A stretch of 64,000 nucleotides of DNA, taken from Mesorhizobium sp. WSM4306. Its GTDB lineage: Bacteria > Pseudomonadota > Alphaproteobacteria > Rhizobiales > Rhizobiaceae. Position numbers and translations under genes: made by a program. Numbering within the stretch: the first letter of the stretch is position 1; each line of letters starts with the position of its first letter. The DNA is taken from contig NZ_VFTC01000010.1 in assembly GCF_007003975.1 (NCBI RefSeq), positions 1 to 64,000 of the forward strand. The letters run 5' to 3'. Below, one piece after another: positions 38,200 through 47,033 of this stretch. The notes beneath the pieces are model-generated. The model saw only the letters and a program-made list of their open reading frames with translations, was not told where the DNA came from and did no database searches.

Positions 38200-38574
38200 G
38201 TGGGCAGGCTCGCCCGCTTCGTTTTTGCCGGCGCTGTCGGCTTTGTCGGCGATGCCGCGGCTCTCTGGCTGCTTTTGGCAGTGACGCCACTCGGCCCCTT
38301 CATCGCGCGCGTGCTGTCGATCGGCTTTGCATTGTGCGTCACCTGGCAGATCAACCGGCACCTGACCTTTTCGCCGTCGAGCCGCGGCCTGACGCAGGAG
38401 GGTGCGCGGTATGGTGGCGTCGGCATCGCCACCAGCATCGTCAACTATCTCGTCTATTGCGCCATCCTGTTCGCGCTGCCGGCAATGCCGCCGCTGGCGG
38501 CACTTGCGATTGCCTCGCTGGTGGCGATGGCGCTGTCCTTCCTCGGATACTCCCGGTTGGTCTTCGACCGCTGA
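38200..38574 (+). CDS. GtrA family flippase-like membrane protein
   Basis: A 124-residue four-helix protein starting at GTG. FVFAGAVGFVGDAAALWLLL and the middle ALCVTWQINRHLTF are the GtrA/DPMS signatures. The role in related systems is flipping or retaining polyprenyl-linked sugars across the inner membrane. Together with the GT2 enzyme 4 bases upstream and the divergent GT-C-like protein it makes a three-component glycosylation module. The 171-base gap after it has no gene I can support. Confidence 0.88.
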   Translation: MGRLARFVFAGAVGFVGDAAALWLLLAVTPLGPFIARVLSIGFALCVTWQINRHLTFSPSSRGLTQEGARYGGVGIATSIVNYLVYCAILFALPAMPPLAALAIASLVAMALSFLGYSRLVFDR

Positions 38575-38745
38575 AGCGCTGGTCCGAGGAACCCGCGGAG
38601 CGCATGAGCCGCGCTCCACATTGACCGCATGAGCCTAACGTTGAGGTTGATGTGGTTCCGGTCAGATTTGTCGCCGAAGGCGAGGTAGCCCCCTTGTCGA
38701 AGCGGGAGCGGACAAGCTCGGCTACGCTGGCATGGGCTTGGCTGG

Positions 38746-39336
38746 TCAGAATTTCTCGAACCGCCGCTCCACCTTGCGCGCGAACACTTCCCTCTTTTCG
38801 TTGGATATGCCCTCGACGGAATATCTCGTCATGTACAGATGCTTCACCTTGCTTCCACACATGGTCTTCAGGCCCCGCAGCAGCACCTTCCTTCCAGGAT
38901 TTTGCATATATATTTCCGTATACCACCAGGGCGATCCGCACGTCGTCACCACCCCCATTCGGCGGATGTTCAGAAGCGCCGGTTTGATGACGCCACCATC
39001 CGCCGGCACGTGATACGCGACCCCGGGTCGCCAAACGCGATCGAAATAGCCTTTCAGCATGGCGGGCATGCCTGACCACCATGTTGGAAAGCAGAACACG
39101 CACGCGTCAGCCCATTGCAAAGCGTCGATATAGACCAGCAAATCCTCCGGTGTTTTAGAAGGATCAAAGTGGCCACGCCGCTCTTCTTGTTGCATCACTG
39201 GATTGAAGCTCATTTCGTAGAGGTCGAAGTCGATGACCTCGTCGCCCCTGGCTCTAAGTGTCTGCACGACACGTTTGTGAAGCGATGCCTGGTAGCTGTC
39301 GGCGAGTGGGTGTGCGTAGACGACATTGACTTTCAT
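38746..39336 (-). CDS. NAD(P)H-dependent flavodoxin-fold oxidoreductase
   Basis: A 196-residue protein of the NAD(P)H:quinone oxidoreductase/MdaB-KefF type. VNVVYAHPLADSYQASLHKRV is the flavin phosphate region, and FCFPTWWSGMPAMLKGYFDRVWRPGVAY is the characteristic mid-protein signature. It probably reduces quinones with NAD(P)H. Its base composition is visibly lower in GC than the neighbours, suggesting later acquisition. It stands alone between gtrA and gshB with 171- and 275-base flanks and no obvious regulator. Confidence 0.88.
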   Translation of the reverse strand: MKVNVVYAHPLADSYQASLHKRVVQTLRARGDEVIDFDLYEMSFNPVMQQEERRGHFDPSKTPEDLLVYIDALQWADACVFCFPTWWSGMPAMLKGYFDRVWRPGVAYHVPADGGVIKPALLNIRRMGVVTTCGSPWWYTEIYMQNPGRKVLLRGLKTMCGSKVKHLYMTRYSVEGISNEKREVFARKVERRFEKF

Positions 39337-39611
39337 TCACGGCTCCCCCGGGCGCAAGCATATATTAGCCAATACTCAAGCAAAGGCTAAGAGCCGAACG
39401 GCGCTGCCTTGGAGCCGTCGGCCGAGGGCCAGCTCGTCGAACCCGAACAAAGGGGGTGAGCGATCGGCTACGCCGCCCGGCCGATTTGCTGCAGACGACA
39501 CGCATTTAGCCTGAGCCAAGCAAGCGTGATTGGCAGACGGCACCGAGTTCCTTATATCGCTGTCGTCGACGCATCGACCCGAACGTCGCTCCAATCGCGC
39601 CGGAGACCGCC

Positions 39612-40556
39612 ATGAAGCTGAAAATCGCCGTCCAGATGGACCATGTCTCCACCGTCTCGATCGCCGGCGACACGTCGTTTGCGCTGTCGCTGGAGGCACA
39701 GCGGCGCGGCCACCAGCTGTTCCATTACACTCCTGACCGGCTGTCGATGCTGGGCGGCAAGGTGTTCGCCCGCATCGAGGAGATGAAGCTCCGCGACGAG
39801 AAGGGCAATCACTACACGCTGGGCGACAAGGTGCGCACAGACCTGTCGGAAATGGACGTGATCCTGCTGCGTCAGGACCCGCCCTTCGACATGAACTACC
39901 TCACCACCACGCATATTCTGGAGCGCATCCACCCGAAGACGCTGGTCGTCAACGATCCGGCCTGGGTCCGCAACAGCCCGGAAAAAATCTTCGTCACTGA
40001 ATTCCCGGATTTGATGCCGGAAACGCTGATCACCAAGGATCCCCAGGAGGTCGCGGCCTTCCGCAAGGCGTTCGGCGATATCATCGTCAAGCCGCTCTAT
40101 GGCAATGGCGGCGCCGGCATCTTCCATCTCAAGGAGGACGACCGCAACCTCGCCTCGCTGCTCGAAATGTTCGCCCAGCTGTCGCGCGAACCCTATATCG
40201 TGCAGCGCTACCTCAAGGACGTGCGCAAGGGCGACAAGCGCATCATCCTGATCGATGGCGAAGCGGTCGGCGCCATCAACCGTGTGCCGGCCGACCATGA
40301 TTCGCGCTCCAACATGCATGTCGGCGGCCGCGCCGAAAAGACCGAACTGACGGAGCGCGAGCGCGAGATTTGCGCCCGCATCGGACCGTCGCTGAAAGAG
40401 CGCGGCTTCATCCTCGTCGGCATCGACGTGATCGGCGACTACATGACCGAGATCAACGTGACCTCGCCCACCGGCGTGCGCGAAGTGCAGCGCTTTGGCG
40501 GCGCCGACATTGCAAGCCTGTTCTGGGACGCCGTCGAGGACAAGCGGAGAAAATAG
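39612..40556 (+). CDS. gshB: glutathione synthetase
   Basis: A 314-residue ATP-grasp enzyme that joins gamma-glutamylcysteine and glycine. The N-terminal [29 protein letters not shown] is the family start. [32 protein letters not shown] and [19 protein letters not shown] are substrate and ATP/Mg contacts. Length and motifs match the proteobacterial GshB. It is on the plus strand, convergent with a cupin gene whose stop lies 6 bases away. Confidence 0.97.
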   Translation: MKLKIAVQMDHVSTVSIAGDTSFALSLEAQRRGHQLFHYTPDRLSMLGGKVFARIEEMKLRDEKGNHYTLGDKVRTDLSEMDVILLRQDPPFDMNYLTTTHILERIHPKTLVVNDPAWVRNSPEKIFVTEFPDLMPETLITKDPQEVAAFRKAFGDIIVKPLYGNGGAGIFHLKEDDRNLASLLEMFAQLSREPYIVQRYLKDVRKGDKRIILIDGEAVGAINRVPADHDSRSNMHVGGRAEKTELTEREREICARIGPSLKERGFILVGIDVIGDYMTEINVTSPTGVREVQRFGGADIASLFWDAVEDKRRK

Positions 40557-40561
40557 GAGCC

Positions 40562-40942
40562 CTACGCCGGTTTGGCGTACTGCTCGGCGCTCATGACTTC
40601 GATGCACACAAAGCGTTCGGTGCCTTCCACCCAGGCATCGTGGCCGGGTGGAATTGTATAGGACGTGCCCTGCTCGAACGTTTTCTGCGTGCCGTCATTC
40701 ATTTTGACGGTGATGGTTCCGGACACGACGTAGCCGACATGCGACACCTGACAACTGTCCGTCTTGACGACCGGCTTTACACACTCGGACCATTTCCATC
40801 CTGGCTCCATATTGAGCCGCCCGAGCGTAAAACCGGGAAGCCGCACCACTTCGACGCGTGTCTTGTTGGGCGAGCGTACTTCATCCGGGTTGTTGTGTGA
40901 CTTGGATGCCAATTTCGTGACGTTCATTGCACTTTCGGCCAT
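40562..40942 (-). CDS. cupin domain-containing protein
   Basis: A 126-residue single-domain cupin. Motif 1 is near SCQVSHVGYVVSGTITVKMNDG and motif 2 near GTSYTIPPGHDAWVEG. MEPGWKWSECVKPVVKTDSC is typical of a subgroup of small soluble cupins of unknown role. The start MAESAMNV is preceded by a strong GGGAGGATGAC Shine-Dalgarno region, which rules out the upstream in-frame ATG. It lies between gshB and the RTX gene; the 201-base upstream gap contains only its promoter region. Confidence 0.82.
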   Translation of the reverse strand: MAESAMNVTKLASKSHNNPDEVRSPNKTRVEVVRLPGFTLGRLNMEPGWKWSECVKPVVKTDSCQVSHVGYVVSGTITVKMNDGTQKTFEQGTSYTIPPGHDAWVEGTERFVCIEVMSAEQYAKPA

Positions 40943-41143
40943 GTCATCCTCCCCTATGCTGGACGCGGAGTCTGATGTTGCGATTGTCGGAACCACAGCG
41001 GGATACATATCACGTTTGGAGCCGATCTATAAGCGATTGCTAAATAATGATATCGACTCCTTGGGTCTGACGCTTCAGTTCGGCGCGCAGCCCTTCTCGT
41101 CGGCCCAACCTTGCAGGCGGCGCTGCATGCCGCCCCATCGCAT

Positions 41144-42649
41144 CTAGAACACGATAAAGTCGTCCGCGGTGAGCCAGGTGCCCGCCTCGACGGCGGCAAA
41201 CTTGACAGCCGCCGCGCCGCCTACCCCGTCCACATCGAACAAAAGGTCGCCGGTCACGTCGTTGTAAAGGACGTGGTCGCTGTCATCGATGGCTTGGTGA
41301 CCAACCGCGAAAGCCGCCGCGAAAAGCGGGCCGGCCTGCAGCCCGACAAAAACGGAGCTGTCCAGGCGGATCATATCATCTTGCGCATCGAAGTCTTCGA
41401 TCCTGTCGCAATTCGCCAGTCCAAGCGCGTCGAACACGAAGACATCCCTGCCCTCGCCGCCGGCCAGCCGGTCGCCGCCGGCGCCGCCATTGAGGATGTC
41501 ATCGCCAGCGCCGCCGCGCAGGTCGTCGGAGCCGGCGCCGCCGTTGAGGGCATCGTCGCCCTCATCGCCACGGATGCCGTCTGTGCCCGCGCCGCCGCTT
41601 ATGACATCATTGCCGGCGCCGCCCTTCAGCCAATCCGTGCCTGCGCCGCCGATGAGGGTGTCGGCGCCGGTGCCGCCGAACAGCTGGTCATCGCCGACGC
41701 CGCCATCGAGCGTATCGTTGAACGACGTGCCGATGACACGGTCGCCACCGCCCAGCGCGGTGACGAGCGCGGCACGATCATGGGCTCCATAGTTCACATT
41801 GTTCGCGGCCTCGGTCAGCGCGATGGATTCGGCCGGTGGAGCAACCGTGATCGTAATCGTCGCCAGATTGCTGTTGCCCTGGCCGTCCGTGGCGTAAACC
41901 GTAAAGCTGTCGGTGCCGACGAAGCCCGCCTCGGGTGTGTAGTCGAACAGATTGCCGTTCAGAAAGTCGGCATGATAGTGCAGGCTGTTGCCATAGTGAC
42001 CCTGGTGAAACGGATAGTGGTTGCCGTCGAAACGCGTGCTTTGTTCAAAGATGCCGTGGTCCGGCCCATCGACGACGACAAAGCTCAGGAGATCATAGTC
42101 GGCATCGGCGGCGCTGAATTTGATGTCGTCGAGAAGTTCCCCCTGCGAAACCGAGACATCCAGATTGGCGACCGTGGGCGCATGATTGACGAACGTGTCG
42201 GGCTGCAGCGTGCCGCCCTCCAGGATGATCTGGTGCTGGCCGTATTGGGTGTTTTCGCCGCCAAAATACTCGTTCGCCCCGATCCATGTGACGGTGATGG
42301 TGTCGGGGTTGTCGGCGTTGACCGAGACGATCCGGGCCGACAGGTAGGCGGCCTGGTCGGACAAGGTGCGGAGAAGATTGCCTTCGTTGTCGAAGACCTG
42401 CGTCTCGACCGTCGTCCAGGTCTCGGTCCTGCCCTCATTGGTGAAGCTGGTGATGGTGAAGAAGCCGTCGAAGACATCGACCGAAGCCACGTCGATCCCG
42501 CCGAACGGGAAATCGGGCTTTGCCCCTATCGGCCCGATCACGTCGCCGTCGGGTTCCGTGATGCTGAAAAGCACCGCGTCTGGGCTCGGATTGGGATAGT
42601 CGGGTTCTTCCCATACGGTGAGCTGACTGCCATTGCTTAAGGTCGGCAT
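41144..42649 (-). CDS. RTX (hemolysin-type) calcium-binding secreted protein
   Basis: A 501-residue protein with no N-terminal signal peptide, as expected for type I secretion. Residues about 165-280 look like a bacterial Ig/cadherin-type domain ([22 protein letters not shown]...[16 protein letters not shown]). About ten RTX nonapeptides of the GGxGxDxL type lie at about 325-420, followed by a serralysin-like C-terminal region ([16 protein letters not shown]...) carrying the secretion signal. No ABC/HlyD type I transporter is adjacent. The N-terminal 160 residues are not recognised. Start set by ATG with GAGGAAAACAGG upstream. Confidence 0.88.
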   Translation of the reverse strand: MPTLSNGSQLTVWEEPDYPNPSPDAVLFSITEPDGDVIGPIGAKPDFPFGGIDVASVDVFDGFFTITSFTNEGRTETWTTVETQVFDNEGNLLRTLSDQAAYLSARIVSVNADNPDTITVTWIGANEYFGGENTQYGQHQIILEGGTLQPDTFVNHAPTVANLDVSVSQGELLDDIKFSAADADYDLLSFVVVDGPDHGIFEQSTRFDGNHYPFHQGHYGNSLHYHADFLNGNLFDYTPEAGFVGTDSFTVYATDGQGNSNLATITITVAPPAESIALTEAANNVNYGAHDRAALVTALGGGDRVIGTSFNDTLDGGVGDDQLFGGTGADTLIGGAGTDWLKGGAGNDVISGGAGTDGIRGDEGDDALNGGAGSDDLRGGAGDDILNGGAGGDRLAGGEGRDVFVFDALGLANCDRIEDFDAQDDMIRLDSSVFVGLQAGPLFAAAFAVGHQAIDDSDHVLYNDVTGDLLFDVDGVGGAAAVKFAAVEAGTWLTADDFIVF

Positions 42650-42939
42650 CCTGTTTTCCTCGCTTTGGCGCCTGGACGCGCTGCGGATGTCCCCCGATCC
42701 CAACCATACCATAATATGCTAGTCGGATCGGTGACACCCAACCACGCCGCGCCTTTGTGGTTAATTCTGTCTCGGGCGAGGGCAGGTGTCGGCATCGTAT
42801 GGTGCCGGAAGGACGGCGACACTTGCATGTTCCTGTAATGTTCTTGCCTTGGCCTGAAATCTATGGTTGTCTTAGGCTGACATCGCTCGCAGTCTGATCA
42901 GAAAGGCCCGAGCGAGCCGGTATCCGGGGGCAGGGCAAA

Positions 42940-44472
42940 ATGGTGGCGCGGGTTCGCACGGTTGCTTTCCAGGGCATCGAAGCCGTGCCGGTCGATGTCC
43001 AGGTGATGATCGCGCCGGGCAAGGTCGGCATGCAGATTGTCGGCCTGGCCGACAAGGCGGTGGCCGAAAGCCGTGAGCGGGTGCAGGCGGCACTCCATGC
43101 ATCGGGCCTGTCGATGCCGTCGAAGAAGGTCACCGTCAACCTCGCGCCGGCCGATCTGCCCAAGGAAGGCAGCCACTACGATCTGCCGATCGCCCTCGGC
43201 CTGATGGCCGCACTCGGCGCCATTCCGGGCGACATGCTGGCCTCTTATGTCGTGCTCGGCGAATTGTCGCTCGACGGCACCATTGCCGCGGTCGCCGGCG
43301 CGCTGCCGGCGGCGATCGGCGCCAATGCCGAGGGCAAGGGGCTGATCTGCCCGTTCGGCTGCGGGCCGGAAGCGGCCTGGGCGGGCAAGGATTTCGACAT
43401 ATTGGCGCCGCGCAGCCTGATAGCGATTGCCAATCATTTTCGCGGCACGCAGGTGCTGTCGCGGCCCGAGCCCGGCATCCATGTCTCGGCGCGCGACCTG
43501 CCCGACCTCTGCGACATCAAGGGCCAGGAGAGCGCGAAGCGGGCGCTGGAAGTGGCGGCGGCCGGCGGTCACAATCTGCTGATGGTCGGGCCTCCGGGCT
43601 CCGGCAAATCGATGCTGGCGCAAAGGCTGCCGTCGATCCTGCCGCCGCTGGCGCCCAAGGAACTCTTGGAAGTCTCGATGATCGCCTCGGTGGCGGGCGA
43701 GCTTGGCGAAGGCAAGCTCACCGACCGGCGGCCGTTTCGCGCCCCGCACCATTCGGCCTCGATGGCGGCGATGGTGGGCGGCGGCTTGCGGGTGCGGCCG
43801 GGCGAAGTTTCGATGGCCCATCATGGCGTGCTGTTCCTCAACGAGTTCCCCGAATTCTCGCCGCAGACGCTGGATGCGCTGCGCCAGCCGCTGGAAACCG
43901 GCGACTGCATGATCGCGCGCGCCAACCACCGCGTCACTTATCCGGCGCGCATCCAGCTGGTGGCGGCGATGAATCCGTGCCGCTGCGGCATGGCCGGCGA
44001 ACCAGGCTATCGCTGCCTGCGCGGCGAGCGCTGCCGCACCGACTACCAGGCGCGCATCTCCGGCCCGCTGCTCGACCGCATCGATCTCAGGATCGAGGTG
44101 CCGGCGGTCTCGGCCGCCGACCTCATCCGGCCGGACCGGGCGGAAAAGAGCGCGGCCGTTGCGCAGCGCGTGGCGCGTGCCCGCACCATCCAGCGCGAAC
44201 GTTTCGAGCGGCTCGGCGTCACCAGCGCCACCACCAACGCGCATTGCTCGCCGGCCATCATCGAGGACATCGCCGCGCCGGACGCCGCCGGCCTGTCGTT
44301 GCTCAAAGACGCCAGCGAGAAACTCGGCTTTTCGGCGCGCGCCTACCACCGCGTGCTGAAAGTGGCGCGCACGCTGGCCGACCTCGACGCCAGCGAGACC
44401 GTCGGCCGCATCCACCTGGCCGAGGCGATTTCCTATCGCATGATGTCGGAGCGCGTGGCGCAGGCGGCTTAG
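42940..44472 (+). CDS. comM: YifB/ComM family Mg-chelatase-like AAA+ ATPase
   Basis: A 510-residue protein. The N-terminal Lon-protease-like fold (ARVRTVAFQGIEAVPVDVQV) is followed by the Mg-chelatase AAA domain with Walker A GPPGSGKSM, Walker B HGVLFLNEFPEF and the C-terminal lid (SFRAYHRVLKVARTLADL-like). ComM is a helicase that aids branch migration during natural transformation in gammaproteobacteria; the role in rhizobia is untested. Its TAG stop overlaps the first bases of a mosaic repeat. It is convergent with glcB. Confidence 0.95.
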   Translation: MVARVRTVAFQGIEAVPVDVQVMIAPGKVGMQIVGLADKAVAESRERVQAALHASGLSMPSKKVTVNLAPADLPKEGSHYDLPIALGLMAALGAIPGDMLASYVVLGELSLDGTIAAVAGALPAAIGANAEGKGLICPFGCGPEAAWAGKDFDILAPRSLIAIANHFRGTQVLSRPEPGIHVSARDLPDLCDIKGQESAKRALEVAAAGGHNLLMVGPPGSGKSMLAQRLPSILPPLAPKELLEVSMIASVAGELGEGKLTDRRPFRAPHHSASMAAMVGGGLRVRPGEVSMAHHGVLFLNEFPEFSPQTLDALRQPLETGDCMIARANHRVTYPARIQLVAAMNPCRCGMAGEPGYRCLRGERCRTDYQARISGPLLDRIDLRIEVPAVSAADLIRPDRAEKSAAVAQRVARARTIQRERFERLGVTSATTNAHCSPAIIEDIAAPDAAGLSLLKDASEKLGFSARAYHRVLKVARTLADLDASETVGRIHLAEAISYRMMSERVAQAA

Positions 44473-44659
44473 CTGATCTCCCCCCTCGTGGGGGAGATGC
44501 CCGGCAGGGCAGAGGGGGGCGTGAAGGATCGCCAACCTTGCTGAGCCTGCGCAGCCGAAATCGGGGCTCGGTGCCATTATGAAGAAAGAATGAGAGTCCG
44601 GAGGGACAGCGCCCCCCTCTGTCCTGCCGGACATCTCCCCCACAAGGGGGAGATCAGCT
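44471..44659. repeat. large inverted pair of RIME-like mosaic repeats between comM and glcB
   Basis: Arm 1 (44471-44521) begins AGCTGATCTCCCCCCTCGTG and carries GGCAGGGCAGAGGGGGGCG. Arm 2 (44610-44659) is its near-perfect reverse complement, ending GGGGGAGATCAGCT. The spacer is about 88 bases. Each arm also contains its own small hairpin. A third related copy is at 46945-46989. Arm 1 starts within the comM stop and arm 2 ends 3 bases from the glcB stop, so it may act as a two-way terminator. Confidence 0.85.
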
Positions 44660-44662
44660 GTC

Positions 44663-46825
44663 TTACTTCGCCTTCAGCTCCAGCCTGCGCTTGTGCAGCA
44701 CCGGCTCCGTGTAGCCATTCGGCTGCTCGCGCCCCTTGAACACCAGGTCGCAGGCGGCCTGGAAGGCGATGGAATTTTCGAAGTCGGCGGCCATCGGGCG
44801 GTAGAGCGGGTCGCCGACATTCTGCAGGTCGACTGTCGCCGCCATGCGGCGCAGCGAATCCATCACCTGAATTTCGGAGCAAACCTTGTGGTGCAGCCAA
44901 TTGGCAATGTGCTGCGAGGAGATGCGAAGCGTGGCGCGGTCTTCCATCAGGCCGACATCGTTGATGTCCGGCACCTTGGAGCAGCCGACACCCTGGTCGA
45001 TCCAGCGCACGACATAGCCCAGAATACCTTGCGCATTGTTGTCGAGCTCGCGCTGGATCTCTTCCGGCGTCCAGTTCGGACGCACCGCCACCGGCACCGA
45101 AAGGATGTCATCGAGCTTGGCCTTTGGTCGGCTCTTCAGCGCCACCTGGACGGCATGAACATCGACCTTGTGATAGTGGGTGGCGTGCAGCGTCGCCGCC
45201 GTCGGCGACGGCACCCAGGCGGTGTTGGCGCCGGCCTTGGGATGGGCGATCTTCTGTTCCAGCATGGCCGCCATAAGGTCGGGCATCGCCCACATGCCCT
45301 TGCCGATCTGGGCGTGGCCGGCAAGCCCGCATTCCAGGCCGGTATCGACATTCCATGCCTCGTAGGCGGAGATCCAGGCGGCCTGCTTCATGTCGCCCTT
45401 GCGGATCATCGGCCCGGCCTCCATCGAGGTGTGGATCTCGTCGCCGGTGCGGTCGAGGAAGCCGGTGTTGATGAACACGACGCGCTCTCTTGCCGCGCGG
45501 ATCGCCTCCTTGAGGTTGACGGTGGTGCGCCGCTCCTCGTCCATGATGCCCATCTTGATGGTGTTTTTGGCCATGCCGAGCAACGCTTCGACGCGGTCGA
45601 AAATCTCGACAGCGAAAGCAACTTCCTCCGGCCCGTGCATCTTCGGCTTCACCACATACATCGAGCCGGCGCGGGAATTGGCGCGGCGGCCGTTCGGGCC
45701 GACATCATGCAGCGCGATCAGCGCCGTCAGTGCCGCATCCATGATGCCTTCCGGCACCTCGTTGCCATCGCGGTCGAGGATGGCGGGATTGGTCATCAGA
45801 TGGCCGACATTGCGCACCAGCATCAGCGAGCGGCCGGGCAGGCTCAGCGCACCGCCATTCGGCGCCGTCCAGGCGCGGTCCGGGTTGAGCTTGCGCACGA
45901 AGCTCTTGCCGCCCTTGCTGATCTCTTCGGCCAGGTCGCCCTTCATCAGGCCGAGCCAGTTGCGGTAAACCACGACCTTGTCCTGTGCATCCACCGCCGC
46001 GACCGAATCCTCGCAGTCCTGGATGGTGGTCAGTGCCGATTCCAGCACGATATCGGCAATGCCGGCCGGGTCGGTGCGGCCGATCTGGTTGGCACGGTCG
46101 ATCAGGATTTCGATGTGCAGCCCGTTCTGCACCAGCAGAATGGCTTCCGGGTTGGCGGGCTCGCCACGATAGCCGGCAAACTGTTTCGGGTTGGCGAGCG
46201 TGGTGCCGCCGGCGCCGGCGCTGAGCCGCAAGATGGTGCCCTGAACTGTAAGCCCGTTCACGCCTGCCCATTTGCCCGAGGTGAGCGGCACGGACTCGTC
46301 GAGGAAGTTTTTCGCCCAGGCCACCACCTTGGCGCCGCGCGCGGGGTTGAAGCTTTTGCCCTTCTCGGCGCCGCCGGTCTCGGCGATGGCATCGGTGCCG
46401 TAGAGCGCATCGTAGAGCGAACCCCAGCGCGCATTGGCGGCGTTGAGCGCATAGCGCGCGTTCATCACCGGCACGACCAGCTGCGGCCCGGCGACGATTG
46501 CGATTTCGGGGTCGACATTATCGGTGCTGACCGAGAAGGCAGGGCCTTCGGGAACGAGATAACCGATCTCCTTCAGGAAGGCCTTGTAGGCCTCCATGTC
46601 GATCGGCGCGCCATTGGCGCGGTACCAGGCGTCGAGCTTCTCCTGCATGGCGTCGCGTTTGGCCAGCAGCGCCCGGTTCTTCGGGCCGAGATCATGGACG
46701 ATGGACGAGAAGCCGTTCCAGAAAGCGTCGGCCGCAATGCCGGTGCCCGGCAATGCTTCGTTGGCGACAAAGTCATTGAGCTCGCGGGCAATCCGCAATC
46801 CGGCGATCTCGACGCGATCGGTCAT
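44663..46825 (-). CDS. glcB: malate synthase G
   Basis: A 720-residue glyoxylate-cycle enzyme that condenses glyoxylate with acetyl-Co[19 protein letters not shown] is the G-type N-terminus. [34 protein letters not shown] and [19 protein letters not shown] carry catalytic and Mg-binding residues, and GQNIAASPE-like motifs are absent as expected. Length fits isoform G rather than A. It stands alone; the 208-base gap upstream has a RIME-like repeat. The stop is adjacent to the mosaic inverted repeat. Confidence 0.97.
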   Translation of the reverse strand: MTDRVEIAGLRIARELNDFVANEALPGTGIAADAFWNGFSSIVHDLGPKNRALLAKRDAMQEKLDAWYRANGAPIDMEAYKAFLKEIGYLVPEGPAFSVSTDNVDPEIAIVAGPQLVVPVMNARYALNAANARWGSLYDALYGTDAIAETGGAEKGKSFNPARGAKVVAWAKNFLDESVPLTSGKWAGVNGLTVQGTILRLSAGAGGTTLANPKQFAGYRGEPANPEAILLVQNGLHIEILIDRANQIGRTDPAGIADIVLESALTTIQDCEDSVAAVDAQDKVVVYRNWLGLMKGDLAEEISKGGKSFVRKLNPDRAWTAPNGGALSLPGRSLMLVRNVGHLMTNPAILDRDGNEVPEGIMDAALTALIALHDVGPNGRRANSRAGSMYVVKPKMHGPEEVAFAVEIFDRVEALLGMAKNTIKMGIMDEERRTTVNLKEAIRAARERVVFINTGFLDRTGDEIHTSMEAGPMIRKGDMKQAAWISAYEAWNVDTGLECGLAGHAQIGKGMWAMPDLMAAMLEQKIAHPKAGANTAWVPSPTAATLHATHYHKVDVHAVQVALKSRPKAKLDDILSVPVAVRPNWTPEEIQRELDNNAQGILGYVVRWIDQGVGCSKVPDINDVGLMEDRATLRISSQHIANWLHHKVCSEIQVMDSLRRMAATVDLQNVGDPLYRPMAADFENSIAFQAACDLVFKGREQPNGYTEPVLHKRRLELKAK

Positions 46826-46944
46826 CAGGGCTTCTCCAGATGAAAGGCTTTGCGGCCTTTGGCATGTCAGGGATGAAGGGTCAATTCAGCTTAGGGTGAA
46901 GGTGGGGATATTGGCTGAGGCGAAGGCGATGATGAGAGCGTCCT

Positions 46945-46989
46945 TCTCCCCCCTTGAGGGGGAGATGGCCGGCAGGCCAGAGGGGGTCG
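46945..46989. repeat. single RIME-like mosaic repeat copy
   Basis: TCTCCCCCCTTGAGGGGGAG followed by ATGGCCGGCAGGCCAGAGGG is closely related to both arms of the 44471-44659 repeat. It lies in the 208-base gap between glcB and the hydantoinase gene. Confidence 0.75.
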
Positions 46990-47033
46990 GTTCGACTGGA
47001 TGCGCCCCCCTTGCGACAGATAAGGTTAGCGCT

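Noticed and set aside
38575..38745. Possible gene remnant downstream of gtrA
   Set aside because: Open in one minus frame but no start, family or repeat copy could be recognised.
41370..41700. Tandem repeats resembling a CRISPR-like array
   Set aside because: They are 27-base coding repeats (GGxGxD nonapeptides), not direct repeats with unique spacers.
41111..42640. A 509-codon plus-strand open frame opposite the RTX gene
   Set aside because: Its Ala/Val repeats are the complement of the RTX nonapeptides; the minus-strand protein has the recognisable fold.
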